DNA of 64,000 nt from Boletus sp. NGJ (taxonomy: Eukaryota; Basidiomycota; Agaricomycetes; Boletales; Boletaceae): assembly GCA_019096195.1 (NCBI GenBank), contig JAGTXK010000094.1:1-64000 (forward strand), read 5' to 3'. Below the pieces are notes generated by a model. It was not told the origin of the DNA. It did not search any database and saw nothing but the letters and a program-made list of their open reading frames with translations. The position numbers and the translations under genes are program-made. Position 1 is the first letter of the stretch, and each line of letters starts with the position of its first letter. Shown here in pieces: positions 46,175 through 59,104 of the stretch.

Positions 46175-47463
46175 ATGTCGACCGAAACCCCGGGTAGGTC
46201 TAAAGGCGTTGCTTTAGTCACAGGTTCGGGGCAGGGTATTGGTCGCAGTATTGCACTCCGACTCGCGAATGACGGATACGATATCGGGTTGAACGACCTT
46301 CATGCAAACAAGAACAAGCTTGAGGTTCTAAGCATAGAAATTACTCGACAGTGTCCTGGACGACGTGTTTGCGTTCTGGTGGCGGACGTGAGCGTCGAAG
46401 GGGAGGTGAAGGATATGGTTGATGGGGTGGTAGTCAGCCTTGGGAAGCCTCGACGTGGTAAGCAGAATGAATTCAAATTGACGTAGTACCACTTTCCGGG
46501 TCGTGTCTTGGAGACAAACTGATCAGATTACCACCGTTAGATGGTGGCGAATGCGGGCGTGCTGAGAGTGAAGACGATCCTTGAAAGTAAGATTTTTCAT
46601 AGCACCGTACCGGCTGATCTTCTGATAATACTGTACATAAATCATCGTCACAATAGCAACCACAGAGGACTGGGACACTACGTTGGCGGTTAATGGTCGT
46701 GGAACATTCCTCTGTTACAAGTATGCCGCACAGGAAATGATTTCCCGGGGCTCCAAAGGACGTATCATTGGTGCTAGCTCCATCGCTGGCAAGCGAGGTT
46801 CGTGGGAATCTAAGCTGGTGTAGTACCTTACCATGCCAGCACCACGTACTAGGAGGCATCTTAACTGGTGCCTACTCTGCGTCAAAGTTTGCAGTTCGTG
46901 GGTTGACACAGTCTGCAGGTCGTACACAGTCGATTTCCTGTATTGTGGTACAGAGCCACTGACGAGATTCTGGCAGCCAAAGAGTTTGGGCAGTATGGGA
47001 TAACTGTCAATGCTTACGCTCCTGGTGCCGTCGAGACTCCTATGTGTCTGTTATTCTTCTTCTTTAATTACTCTTCAATGGTTAACGGATGTGAGCCACA
47101 GTGACTACTCTGCAAGATGCCTGGGTGAAGCATACCGGTGACGAAGGGGGTATCTATGAAATGGTGAGCACTTTCGCTTCCGTGGAAATTGTCGCACTTA
47201 TACCAGCTGAATAACAGACGAAGAAGTTGGGAGCTGTTGGCTATATAGGCAATACTGAGGACATCGCTGGCCTCGTGTCGTATTTAGTGTCGCCAGAGGC
47301 ACGCTATATTACGGGTATGCATCTTCATTTAACGGCCCTCACAGCACGTTGTGACTATCAGCCATTACAGGACAGACGGTAATCAAATATATCTTTTCGA
47401 CGAACTGACGGCTGAAGAGGCTGTTGATAGATCTCCATCAATGGTGGCGTGTACTTTGATTAA
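46175..47463 (+). CDS. Short-chain dehydrogenase/reductase (SDR)
   Basis: Nine exons: 46175-46457, 46541-46586, 46657-46797, 46853-46918, 46956-47045, 47102-47163, 47218-47314, 47371-47378 and 47431-47463, giving about 274 residues. The Rossmann dinucleotide motif TGSGQGIGRSIA is near residue 16, then MVANAG, the Ser of GASSIAGKRG, the catalytic YSASK, an APGAVETPM loop and a C-terminal ITGQTISINGG. This is the classical SDR pattern, closest in feel to acetoin/diacetyl or 3-oxoacyl reductases; the substrate cannot be told. Exon 8 is only eight bases (GQT). Exon lengths sum to one base above a multiple of three: an extra C near 46447-46451 shifts LGKLDV into LGKPRR, so one indel is probable. 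The gene lies between the two helicase/AAA copies and seems unrelated to them. Confidence 0.85.
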
Positions 47464-47754
47464 TCCGTGCCTCGATTGAATATTGAAGTCCGAGCTTGAG
47501 TGTACTATCATGTAACTTTGGGTTTATTGCAAGCACTATTAACCAAGTTTCTATCCTGGCAACCCAGCAAATTTCAATCGGAAATATAGCCTCTGATGAA
47601 CAACTTCAAGCGCTCGGTGGTTGGCGGCTATATACTCCAAATCCGTACAGCGACTCGAGATCTTTGCCGCATAGGAGGAACAATTCGGGTTCTTTTTTAT
47701 ATTCCTTTCTACTCAAGGTTTTCACAGCAAAGCCTCCCACTCGAATACATCCCA

Positions 47755-50700
47755 CGGATCGCAAACGGCAGCTCAACAAATGCTTTCTCGATATACTCAG
47801 CGGGTCTACAGATGTCGAACGCCACAAAGCTCTCTTTCTTGAAGGCCTTTCTCTGCAAGATGATCCAGCAGCCTGCGTAAGCAAAATAGTCGAAAGTAAG
47901 CATGGGCTTTCTGCGGTACAGCAGGCTATGCGCCACGACCTGAGCACAAGATTTATGAACGGGCTTGGCACCAATGTAATCAACTATCTCCTCCGTGCCA
48001 GCGACGTGGGAGATATACTCGACACCGTCCTTCTCCACATCCTCAGTCCGCCCATCTTTTGGAACAAGTTCTGCGAGGAGTTCGAGAAGGGAAATCTGGA
48101 CGAGAATGCAGAATCCGTATTCGCGCAATTCCTTGCTTATCTCCTAAGGATGGAAAACACGGATACTTCCTGCTACCGTGACCGCGCCAAGCAACCTTCC
48201 ATCTTCAATAGGCTCGTCGGCTCGGACCATCCAGAGGTCAGAGCAGCTGCCAACCTCATCAAAGAGATCCTCTCTACTGCATCCGTCACTTCCGCCCTCT
48301 CCACGCCAGAGGGTCCTGGAGGTCGTCACTATAACGACTTCATGAATTTTCGCGACATCTCTATAGTTCCCACTGCAAATGAAATCCAATGCACCAAGAA
48401 GGCTTTTTATAGGCATGCGTCATTGCTCGACGACCCTACCGCCAAGGAGACTCGTACCGCAGATTACCTCGACAACACATTCCGCCTCTTGCGAGCAGAC
48501 ATGTTGTACCAACTGAAAGAAGAACTTAAACCCATCCTTACCAAGGATAACAAGAAGAGGCAGCGCGGAACTGTGATAGAGGGGTTGTGTGTTGTAGGCG
48601 TTTATACGGGACCTGCCGATCAGAAGACCCGGACTCGACACGGAATTGTGCTCCAATGTAGCGGAGACTTCAAGATATTCAGGACAGCGACCGAATGACC
48701 GCCCTCAAGGGTTCTCGTGGTTCAAAATTCCTCAATCCTTAGCATGCCTTATCGCCGGTGGTCAGCTACTCACCTTGGGGACCATCCTACGAGTGGAGGA
48801 TTTGTTGGTGAAGAAACCTCCCGCTGTCGTCTTTCAAATCTGTGGCGAGGCTAGCTTCGTCAAGGCACTTCCGAAGCTGAATACCGCGAAAGAAGTCAAG
48901 CTCGTCCAGACAAACACTGTCATCTATTCCTTCGAGCCTGTTCTCAGGGTACTTCCAACGATGAAAATTGTCCCCTTGGCAGACGAGATACTGTTTTGGG
49001 AGAACGGGATTCCCATCGGTAGCCCGTCAACTATCATTTCCAAGATTACCATCCCTCTAGCCAGAAATCCGTCTATGGATATTCAGCCATTACTTGGGAC
49101 TCCGACCCCCATTAAACTCGACCAAGCACAAGCGGTCTCATTACTCACCGGTCTGAACCAAAGGGTTTCTCTGATACAAGGTCCTCCTGGTACGTTTTGT
49201 TCAGTTACATTGCAGAACACTTTGCAACTGACTCGAATGCAGGGACTGGCAAGTCCTTCATTGGAGCACTCCTCGCCAAGGCCCTACATGACTTCTCTGA
49301 CCAGACAATTCTTGTGGTCTGCTACACGAACTATGCACTCGACCAGTTCCTTGAAGACCTATTGAAGATCGGCATTCCAGGATCCAGCATCGCGCGCGCC
49401 TAGGAGGACGCGCTAATTCCGCAGTTTCTCAGCTTAGTCCGAAAAACCAGACCAAGGAGAAATTCCTCCGCTCAAACGCCGCATGGACCATCATTGACAA
49501 TCTGAAGGAAAGAGCGGATTTTTTGCGTGATGTGCTCGAGACCACGTTCAGAGGTTTTCTCGCGTCTGATATATCCTTTGAGGATATGCTCACCTACATC
49601 GAGTTCGAGGATACGGATTACTCCGATGCATTCCAAGTTCCCGAGTCCATGGATGGGATGATTCGCGTGGGAAAGCAAGGGGACGCCATTGACACCACAT
49701 ACCTCATCTCTCAGTGGTCCCGAGGACGGAACGCTGGGATATTTGAACATGAACCACATATCCAGGAAGCCGCAGAAATATGGTCGACGACTGACGCCCA
49801 ATGTCAACAGAGGTTGGCGGATTGGAAGTTGACTATCCACCGGAGCCTGGTGGACGATATCTGGAAGCATGGAAGGGACTATGATGATGAATGTCAAGAT
49901 GAGCTTTCGCCGATCACGAGGCTCCAGGATTTCTTATAATGCCTGATAATGCCTTGTCATATAGACCTAGCGTTTTTCATGTTATCCGACCATTGTTATT
50001 TGGTTATTGTACTTAAGAAGGTCTTATAAGCGCTGATAATAGCCTTGCCCAGGCCCCCATTGTCGCGTGACATGGCAAACATTCACATTGTCACAAAAGC
50101 AGATATAACGCTAGGGTGGTCGTCGTGATGCGCGCAAATTTAGCGAGTCCAGCGTAGCGGTACTCAAGCAGAAGCGGATCGTTGGGTGCACTCCGACTGG
50201 GGCAGCAAAGTATACCGAAGATATCAGGGCTGCTTCACCCGGGGTATTGCTCGTCGAAGAGGCAGGAGAGATTCTCGAGAGTCATATCATCACCGCACTT
50301 GGGAAAAATACAACTCAAATGATTCTCATTGGGGATCACAAGTAAGTTACTACTACTACTTTCGTCCCATTATTGATTGAGTAACGTTCGCAGGCAGCTC
50401 CGACCCAAAGTGAATAACTACGAACTGACGGTCGAAAAAGAAGAGGGATATGACCTGAACAGGTCTCTCTTTGAACGCCTCGTCCTTAAGGGCTTTCCGC
50501 ATGTAACCCTCACAGCCCAGCATCGCATGCGTCCCGAGATTTCTGCTCTTATTCGCGAGTTGACGTACGCTGGACTCACTGACGCGCCGAAAACCCAGAA
50601 CAGAGACAACATTCGTGGTATCCAGAGCAACATTGTCTTCGTGGATCACAATCAAGATGAAGATGACGAGAAGCGAATCTCTGATCGTGGGGATGGTGGT

Positions 50701-53700
50701 TCGCTGACCTCAAAACGAAACCAGTTTGAGGTAGACATGGTTATGAAGATCGTCCACTATCTCTTGCAACAGGGATATAGAAGCGAGAATATCGTCCTTC
50801 TCACCCCGTATCTGGGGCAGTTATCCGCGCTCCGCGACGCTATCGAAAAGGACGCCGATGCGCTTATGAATGAACTAGATTCTGGGGAACTCACTCGTGT
50901 AGGATTGTTGGCCTCACCGACACCACCTGCCAAATCTCAGAAAACACGCATTCGGCTAGCAACCATTGGTCTGTGCAATACAATTCACTTTCTGACTAAT
51001 CTGTTCACGGTGTGCTCCTCAGATAATTACCAAGGTGAAGAAAGTGATATCGTGGTTGCGAGCTTGATTAGATCAAACTTCAACGGCGCGGTTGGATTCA
51101 TGAAGTCTCCCGAACGTCTCAACGTTCTTATATCTCGTGCACGCGATGGCCTCATTTTGATTGGGAATTCGCGAACTTTCAAATCCCCCAAATTGAGTGG
51201 GGATCTATGGATGAAATTTTTTAGTCTCTTACGAGACAGTAACCATATATACGACGGCTTTCCCATCAAGTGTGAACGGCATCCAAACAAGACTGCCTTG
51301 ATCATGTCTCCCGCCGAGTTCGATAGCTTGGCTCCTGACGGCGGGTGTACCGAGCCATGGTAGGCCTTATAATCTGTGTTGTGTTTGGAGTTCTCACGCA
51401 CTACTGCAGTGGTTCGCTGCTTAACTGCGGGGTTCATACTTGGACCTGGTCAACCGGGTGTCCACACGACGATGCCTTGTAACCACCTTTTCAGCGCGCC
51501 ATGTCCCGCGAATATTCACCAGCTGAAGTGGAAGCGCCCACCGGGCCCCCCAGAAAAGTGCACGTCTTATGAGAAGGAAAGACAGCGCCTGGAGAAACAA
51601 GCTAAGCTCGACCTCGAGGCTCAGGAACAACGCAAGGCTGCGAAACGTCAGCACGAGTTAGACATGACGGAGCTTGAAGCTCAGTTACAGTTCGAGAAGG
51701 AGAAGTCAGCCGATATCCAAGCCGCTAAAGACAGGGATGACGAGAAGCGGCAAAAGGTGAAGGAAGTCGAGGATGCGAGGAAACAGGTGAAAAACGCAGC
51801 GAAACAGGCCGCCGTCCCTGGATCCCAGACACCTGCGTCAACGTCGGGGTCCGGAAACGCAAATTTGATCCCGCCCCAGCCTACTCATTCCACATCGAAT
51901 CAGTCTCAGGACGGAAACCGTACCCCCGCTCATCCGCAAAGGTCTACGTTACGTCCCGGTGTCGTCCCCCGCTCGAGATAAGTGGGAGGACCAGAAACGC
52001 ATCGATGGCGTGCAGAATAACGCCATTGATAAGATCATGGATCTGACAGGGCTTGAAGAAGTCAAGGAACAGATCCTAAGGATCAAGGCAAAGATCGACA
52101 CGATGAAGCGCCAGGGTGTTGCCTTGGACAAGGAACGTCTCAACCTTGTTTTACTCGGTAATCCGGGGACAGGTTAGCTATATTTTCCATGTCGGTGAAT
52201 TACTAATGTCCCTCTGAACCAGGAAAAACGACGGTTGCGAGGTTGTATTCGCAATTTTTAGAATCCATTCAAGTCTTGCCTGGCGACACATTTATGGAGA
52301 CCACTGGGTCCAAGTTATCCTACGAAGGAGTTGGAGGTGCACAGAACCTGATCAATCAAGCGCTCCAAGTTGGCTGAGGAGCTATCTTCATTGACGAAGC
52401 CTACCAGCTTACGAACGAAAATTCTGGGAAGCAGATCCTCGACTTCCTACTCGCTGAGATGGAGAACATGGTGGGCACGCTCATCTTCGTCCTTGCGGGA
52501 TACAACAAAGAGATGGAGAAGTGCTTTGAACATAACCCCGGCTTACCGAGTCGCGTTCCATATCGACTCCAATTCGCAGATGTAGAACTGATGACGATGC
52601 TTGAAGACTTGATCCTCAAGCGATATCAGAGCAGAATGGACATTGAAGATGGCATCCGTGGTCTGTACAGCTGCGTCGCTGTCAGACGTCTCAGCCGCAG
52701 CCGAGGTGTGCCAGGTTTCGGCAACGCTCGTGCATTGCAAAATATGTTCGCGAAGGTCTGTGAACGCCAAGCAGAACGCGTCGAGAAAGTGCGTCGAGCC
52801 GGGGCTTTTGCGAATGATTTCTTCATGACCAAAGAAGACCTGATTGGACCCGATCCATCACAAATGCCGAATAACGCAACCTGGACAGAGCTGCAGGGGC
52901 TCATTGGGTTCGACTCTGTCAAACAGTCCGTGCGCAACTTCTTTGCGCTCGTCGAGACCAACTACCACCGTGAACTGGAGGAAAAGGAGCCTCTTCAGAT
53001 GTCGCTGAATCGAGTTTTCCTTGGTTCTCCGGGTACAGAAAAGACGACCGTCGCCAAGCTATATGGTCAGGTACTTGTGGGTTTGGGTCTCTTGAGTAAT
53101 GGGGAAGGCAGGTGACCATCGTTAGGGGGTTAAAACACTAACTAATACGTCGTTCTTTTAGTCGTTGTAAAGAACCCGTCAGATTTTGTAGGCGCATACT
53201 TGGGACATTCAGAGAAAAACACCAGAACTATTTTGAATAGCACTCGAGGCAAGGTCCTTGTGATCGACGAGGCGAGTTCGAGCCATCCCTGTTCAACTAA
53301 GATGATCGTTGACTTGTACGCTAGGCATACATGCTATATAGTGGCAAGAGTCACGGGCAAGATTCGTTCAAAACTACTGTCATTGATACTATCGTCGCAG
53401 AAATCCAAAGTGTGCCTGGTGAAGATCGATGTGTGCTGCTTCTCGGTTACAAGGAGCAGATGGAGGAGATGTTCCAGGTATGTCTTCCGTGTTATTTACT
53501 GACTTTTCTGACGGCGCACCGATGTAGAATGTCAATCCAGGTCTAGCCCGTCGTTTTGCGATCGAGAATGCGTTCAACTTTGAAGACTTCACTGAACCAC
53601 AGCTTATGGATATCTTCAATTACAAGTTAAAAAAGCAAGACCTCGCCGCTACCGACGATGCGATGGAAGTCGCATGAAAGATCGTCCCAACTTTGGTAAC

Positions 53701-55650
53701 GCAGGCGAGGTGGAGAATATGCTTAGCCTTGCGAAGGACCGATATCAAAAGCGGATGTCGTCTGTACTACCTCACCAACGATCCGACGTCGTTTTCGAAC
53801 CCTAGGACCTGGATCCAGACTTTGACCGAAGCCAGAATGCATCCGCAAACTTGGCGAAAATGTTTGAAGATGTGATAGGGTGCGATGAAGTCATCCAGAA
53901 ACTTGACAAGTACCAGAAAATTGCACGAACGATGAAAGCCCAGGGGCTGGATATGCGCAAGCAGATCCCAAGTAACTTTATTTTCAAGGGACCGCCCGGT
54001 GAGCACGAATTCGGTAACCTCCAGCGTGTAAACGTGTTCATGTTTGTCTCGACGATCAAGGCACCGGGAAAACGACCACTGCGCGGAAAGTTGGTCAAGT
54101 GTACTACGATATGGGGTTCTTATCCTTCACAGACGTGATCGAGTGTTCGGCATCTGATTTAATTGGTCAGTATGTGGGACAGACGGGACCCAAAACCAGG
54201 AAGCTCTTCGAGAAGGCGCTTGGAAAAGTACTGTTCATCGACGAGGCGTACCGCCTGGGTCAGGGGCACTTCGCGCAGGAGGCAATGGACGAGATCGTTG
54301 ATATAATGACGAAAGAAAAGTTCATGAACAAACTGGTTATAATTCTTGCCGGATACGACGACGAGATGAATAAGCTTCTAAAGGTCAATCCTGGCCTTTC
54401 GAGTCGCTTTTCCGAGGAGATCCATTTCCATAACATGACCCCTGATCAGCGTCTTGCACTACTTGACAAGGACCTTCGCAAGAGCAACATTGTCGTCACC
54501 GAGATGGCGGACCCAAATTCCCAACACTATCAACAGATGCGAACAATTGTCTCCCGGATGTCCATCCTATCGTCGTGGGGAAACGCTCGCGACATCAAGA
54601 CACTCGGTAAACATATGTTTCAACAAGCATTTGCCAACGCTTCCAATGGCAGCGGACCACCAACTCTCGTCGTTGCGGAGGCCATAGACATCATGCAGTC
54701 CATGCTCAAGGAGCAACGAGAGAGACTTGGTGTTCCTAGCAGTCGCACCGTGAACTTGCCACCTCCCGTAGCAACAAACTTTGGTGCTCCACCACCACCC
54801 CCTACCGCATCTTCTTCCTCTTCTCAATCATCGAAGCATCCACCGCCTCCACCTTCTTCCAACGTGTCCAAGCCTCCGCCGCCGCAATCATCCTCACCCA
54901 AGTCGGGCGGATCGCAACCGCTCCCTGTGCAAACGCCTCGAAATGATCGGCCTTCGAAGCAACGCGGAGGACAGACGGCTAGTACTAAGCAGTCAACACT
55001 AACCAGGCAGACGACCCAAACCAAACCGGCCAAGTCAGCTGCATCCAAGATACCTTTCGTTCAGTCTCCACCTTCACAAGTCTCGCGCGCACTTGCAGAC
55101 AGCAGATTCCAGTTCGCACGTTGAACGAGATCCAGGAGTGTCGGACGAGGATTGGAACCAGCTACAAGCCGACAAGCGCGCTGCAGAAGAGCAAAAGAGA
55201 CGTGCCAAGGAAGAGCAAGACAGGCTCCAGCGATAGTTGAGGGAAGCGCGGGAAGCGGAGGAACGAGCCAAGCAGCGCGCGGCTGCTCGAGAGAGAATCA
55301 AACAGCAGGCTGCGGTAGACAAGGTGGAGCAAGAGAGGGTTCAACGCGAGTTGGAAGCTGCTCGGAAGCGTGAGGCGGAGGCCAAAGCTGCTAGGGAACG
55401 AGTCGTTGCAGAGCTGAAGCGGAAGCAACAAGAAGAGGCTCAGAGGCAGCTACGGCAACAGGAGATACAGCGTAGACTAGGAAGATCGGGACGCTGCCCG
55501 ATGGGATATCGTTGGGTGCAGCAACTTGGGGGATGGCGATGCGAAGGGGGTTCCCACTTTGTCAGCGACCAGCAGCTCAGCGCATCACCAGCAGTCTTAA
55601 AGCTTGGTTTGGCATTATATGAGATTACATTGCTAAGATTTAATTTTTGA
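47755..55650 (+). pseudogene. Decayed tandem copy of the helicase and triple-AAA locus
   Basis: The region matches the 38089-45632 locus in the same order throughout. Helicase part: FRDISIVPT, YLDNTFRLLRADM, GPPGTGKS, LLVEEAGEI, LIGDHKQLRP, QHRMRPEIS and DNYQGEESDIVVASLIRS. AAA part: GNPGTGKTT, an altered second Walker A (GSPGTEKT) and an intact-looking third module. Introns lie at matching sites. Lesions: no ATG near the conserved N-terminus; frameshifts near 48690 and 49400; foreign DNA at about 49910-50145; a TGA for Gly just before AIFIDEAYQL (52376); a small deletion near 53675; a TAG at about 53803; stops near 55124 and 55236. The copy is a pseudogene, though some segments could still be translated. 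The same +1 offset before ARDKWEDQKR is present near 51960. Confidence 0.85.
49910..50145. other. Non-homologous insert in the pseudogene
   Basis: About 235 bases interrupt the helicase-like coding sequence between QDELS and SESSVAVLKQ, with no counterpart in the intact copy. The insert carries two related stretches, TCTTATAATGCCTGATAATG near 49931 and TCTTATAAGCGCTGATAATA near 50025. It could be a short non-autonomous element; no clear terminal repeats or target duplication were found. Confidence 0.5.
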
Positions 55651-57017
55651 CATGCCTTTGTAATGCTTTCCAATGTCATGTAAAGTCATGTCATGCTTTG
55701 AGTGGGCTACTGATGGCCAGATCTAACTCGGTCCGGTAGTCATCAAGGCCAATGGTAATGATGCCAGCGCGAGTGAGTTGTTGACGCGAAGTACAAGTAC
55801 TGCAAGTAGCATCGGCGAATGAGAAAGTTTTACCGTAGTAGGTTCTTGCGGAAAGTCGTGACGACATTAGGACAAAGGTGCAACCTACTACTGTAGTTTA
55901 TCCCATCACCTTCTCCATCAACGGCAGCACAACGAGAGGCTGCCTTGTTCAGCGACGCATCCGCTCAGCATGTGGGCCCGGAAGGCAGTGCACAATGCGG
56001 GCGCGTTGACCAAGCACGTAAGATACACGATTGAACCTTATAACTAGGCTTTGTCAATGAATGACAACGCAAGTGTAGCCTCCTTCATCTCCGCTATTCG
56101 GCGTGACCACAGTTGGAAACGAATACAAAGGCGTCATGTCCCCGCGCATGAGAGTAATCTCACCATCGAAGCAAGCTCTTTTTTTTTTTTCAGTCCATCC
56201 ACCGTGTATTTCTCCATGCAGGGCGGGATTTTACTTGGGATCCGAGAATGATGGAAGACAGCACTGTTCGGACCCGCTCTGGCCGGGTTTCAGCAAGGAG
56301 CACACTAATTTGCCACAAGTCAGCTGAACGTGCTATAGACATGCTTCTTTGCAAGGACGAGCAGGCTTGTGGCGGGATGGCGCGTGTTGGCTAGGAAGCT
56401 GAGCAAGCCTGCTATGTTGATAGTGACCCATTGAGAATGACACATTCACATCACATGCTCCAACTTGAATGTGAGGCGCCCATTGAGCGCTTTGTACTGA
56501 ATTCAGCGCTTTCAGCAGTGAGATTGGCAATCACGATGACGACCGACAGTTACGCTGCTACATGAATTCAGTAGAATGAACCTCGAGGATGATCATGCTG
56601 TACACACGTTCCTCCATGTCGATATCATTTTTGCCGTGTGCGGTCTGCCAAGTCTACAGACCCGCCCAAGTTCGGTGGCCATTCGGCGGCAGCCACCAGC
56701 CACACAGGAACCAGCCATTTTCATTGTAGGTTCACCGCATCAAACAGCCAGCCGCATCATTTATCCAGACACAGCCCATATGAGTGCATGTTCACCCCGT
56801 GGAATGGCTGAGCCATGGCAGCCAATTGAAGGTCACTTTCTGCTCCGCTCGAAAAAGATGGCTTTAAAGGAGTTCGTTGCCAGATGAGTTTGGCGCTTGG
56901 TTTCCATTTGCCGTGTGTATGATGTATGTATCTCGTTTCACATGTCTCTTTCTCGCTAGCGGGTGCTGACGACAGAGCGCTCTTCCAGTGGTGGAGGTTT
57001 TCGTGTTTTGACGACTC
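55651..57017. other. Intergenic region, nothing recognised
   Basis: No open frame with family resemblance or splice support was found. A run of T at about 56178-56189 and several palindromic-looking CATG-rich stretches near 55650-55700 are the only visible structures. Confidence 0.5.
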
Positions 57018-58793
57018 ATGCATATATGCCTCACGATCGACGAAATCTTGACGATAGTTTTTCAACATGCGTTTATAATTTCGAAACCCGAACCTAAATC
57101 ACGAGAGTTTCGTGACCGTCGCACCCTTGCGAGGCTCGCAAGGACCTGTCGCTGCTTCCTTGAGCCTGCTCTCGATGTGCTCTACTACGAGATTAATGAC
57201 CTGCTATGGCTCATCAAGTGTATGCCGGATGATCTGTGGGTGGTCAACGGGAAGCGGCTGGTATGTCTTCTCCATGTACATTGAATTAACGAGCGCAATC
57301 TGAAACTTGAGCACATTTAGTCGTTCAACCGGCCAATGCAGCAGTCTGACTGGGATATTTTCCTCCGCTACGCACGTCGGGTGCGAAGCCTAGAGTTTGA
57401 TCGACAATGTTTATCCACCACGCACCCGAAAGTTTACGTGGCGCTCGCGCAGCCACCGTCTCCTGTTGTTATCTTCCCGAGATTGGTGCATTTCCGATGC
57501 GGGGAATACCGAATGGAGGCCATTCCGTTCTTGATGCACCTTCTCCAACCTACGGTGGTCCACGTGGATATTGATAATTTAATGTCAAATCCCCTTACAT
57601 TCGCTGTTCTACCCTTGTTACCCTCCCGGTGTCCACGCATCAGGCAGATCATGGCTTTCCGCAACTTCGTGTTCCAAAGGGGCGATCAGGCCCTCGAGAC
57701 GTTTTCAAAGGTCCTTTGCCAACTTACGGAGCTCCAAACTTTACGTTGCGCAGAGCTACCAGATGATGGTGTCTTGCACCTCTCTCACTTGCCCAACCTG
57801 AAGATCCTTCGTATGGACTTGCGTTTAGTTTCCCTCGACCACATCGAATCCGCATTCGGCTGCATCAGATTTCCCGCTCTTCAAGAGGTTTTGCTCTCTG
57901 CCCCTAGCATGTCTCATTCTCTCCGTTTCCTAAGATTCATTCAGTCCACGTCGGTTGATACAATCAATCTCAATGTCGACGACGAAACCTGCGCTGCCGA
58001 TTATACCGCTATTTTTACTTCATGGGCCTCTGATCCCTCATATCGCAACTTGTCCGCGATCGACATTTCCGAGATGCAGGTCTGGAGGGACTATGACTAC
58101 AAGCACATCATTGATATCACCATCCTCCGCCCTCTCTTCCAACTCAAACATCTTACGTCTTTGAAATTGGAAACGTTGTGTACATTCGACCTTGATGATG
58201 CCGCTATCAAGGAGATCGCCATGGCCTGGCCACTCCTCGAAACATTGGATCTCTCCATTCGTGAATGTGGATGGGAGATCCCTTCCAAGGTGACGCTCCC
58301 GGGTTTGGTACCGCTCTTACGCCACTGTCCAAACCTCGTTCTCTTGGGCGTTGTCGTCGATGCGACTGTGTTACCAGTCAATTCGACGAGACTCCCAGGT
58401 GCGGGTGTGCGGAACACGTCCCTGGAGTCGTTGTGGTTGGCCGATTCAAAAATCACGCGACCCTCGCTCGTCGCCTCGTTCTTGTCCACAATCGCCCCGA
58501 ATATTGAACAGATCGTGTCGTGGAATACGCCGTTGTTGAGCGGAAGGAATGGAATGGATAAGTATCTAAAGAGATGGAAGGAAGTGGAGAGTTCGGTGCG
58601 TCACTTTGCTCTCGCTCGGAAGCAGGAGCGGGAGTGGGCGAGTCGTTGGTATAAGGGTGGATGCGCGGACGATGCCGTCGAGGTGGTCGTAGATGAACAG
58701 GTGCAGGTGTATGATTCAGAACCCGAGCCACCAACTGACTCGGACGATGATGATGGCGATGAATTCGAAAATTGTTATGCGGATGTATTTTAA
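57018..58793 (+). CDS. F-box-like / leucine-rich-repeat protein
   Basis: Two exons (57018-57260, 57321-58793) sum to exact codons and give 571 residues. The N-terminus (LTIDEILTIVFQHAF, then DRRTLARLARTCRCFLEPALDVLYYEI, residues about 5-60) is a typical divergent fungal F-box helix set. The middle contains irregular leucine-rich repeats (LTELQTLRCAELPDDGV, LPNLKILRMDL, HLTSLKLETL, LLETLDLSIRECGW). The C-terminus is acidic (SDDDDGDEFE). F-box proteins link substrates to SCF ubiquitin ligases through Skp1; such genes form large, poorly conserved families in Agaricomycetes. The gene looks intact. The region 58794-59104 beyond the stop separates it from the convergent ferric reductase gene. Confidence 0.85.
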
Positions 58794-59104
58794 TTCATAT
58801 TGCGCCCCCCCTCACCCCTTTTTTTTTTCCTGCGCCGTTGCCCGTATGGGAAGTTGATACTCTTGTATATTACTATGAAGCTCCAGATCGCAAGGCGCCA
58901 GTGTCTTTGACCTCTAAACCAATCCACCGTCGGAACTTGAATATTACTTGGCCATGCCAGCTCATCCAGCCAACTTAGACTGTACGATCATTCAAGAAAA
59001 TAATCCGACCTGCGGAAAACACCAACGAATGGCAGCTGTGTTGCATAGCCGACTTATGGACGCGTGACAAACTCCCCTTTACTCACAAGCCCACCGACAA
59101 ATCC

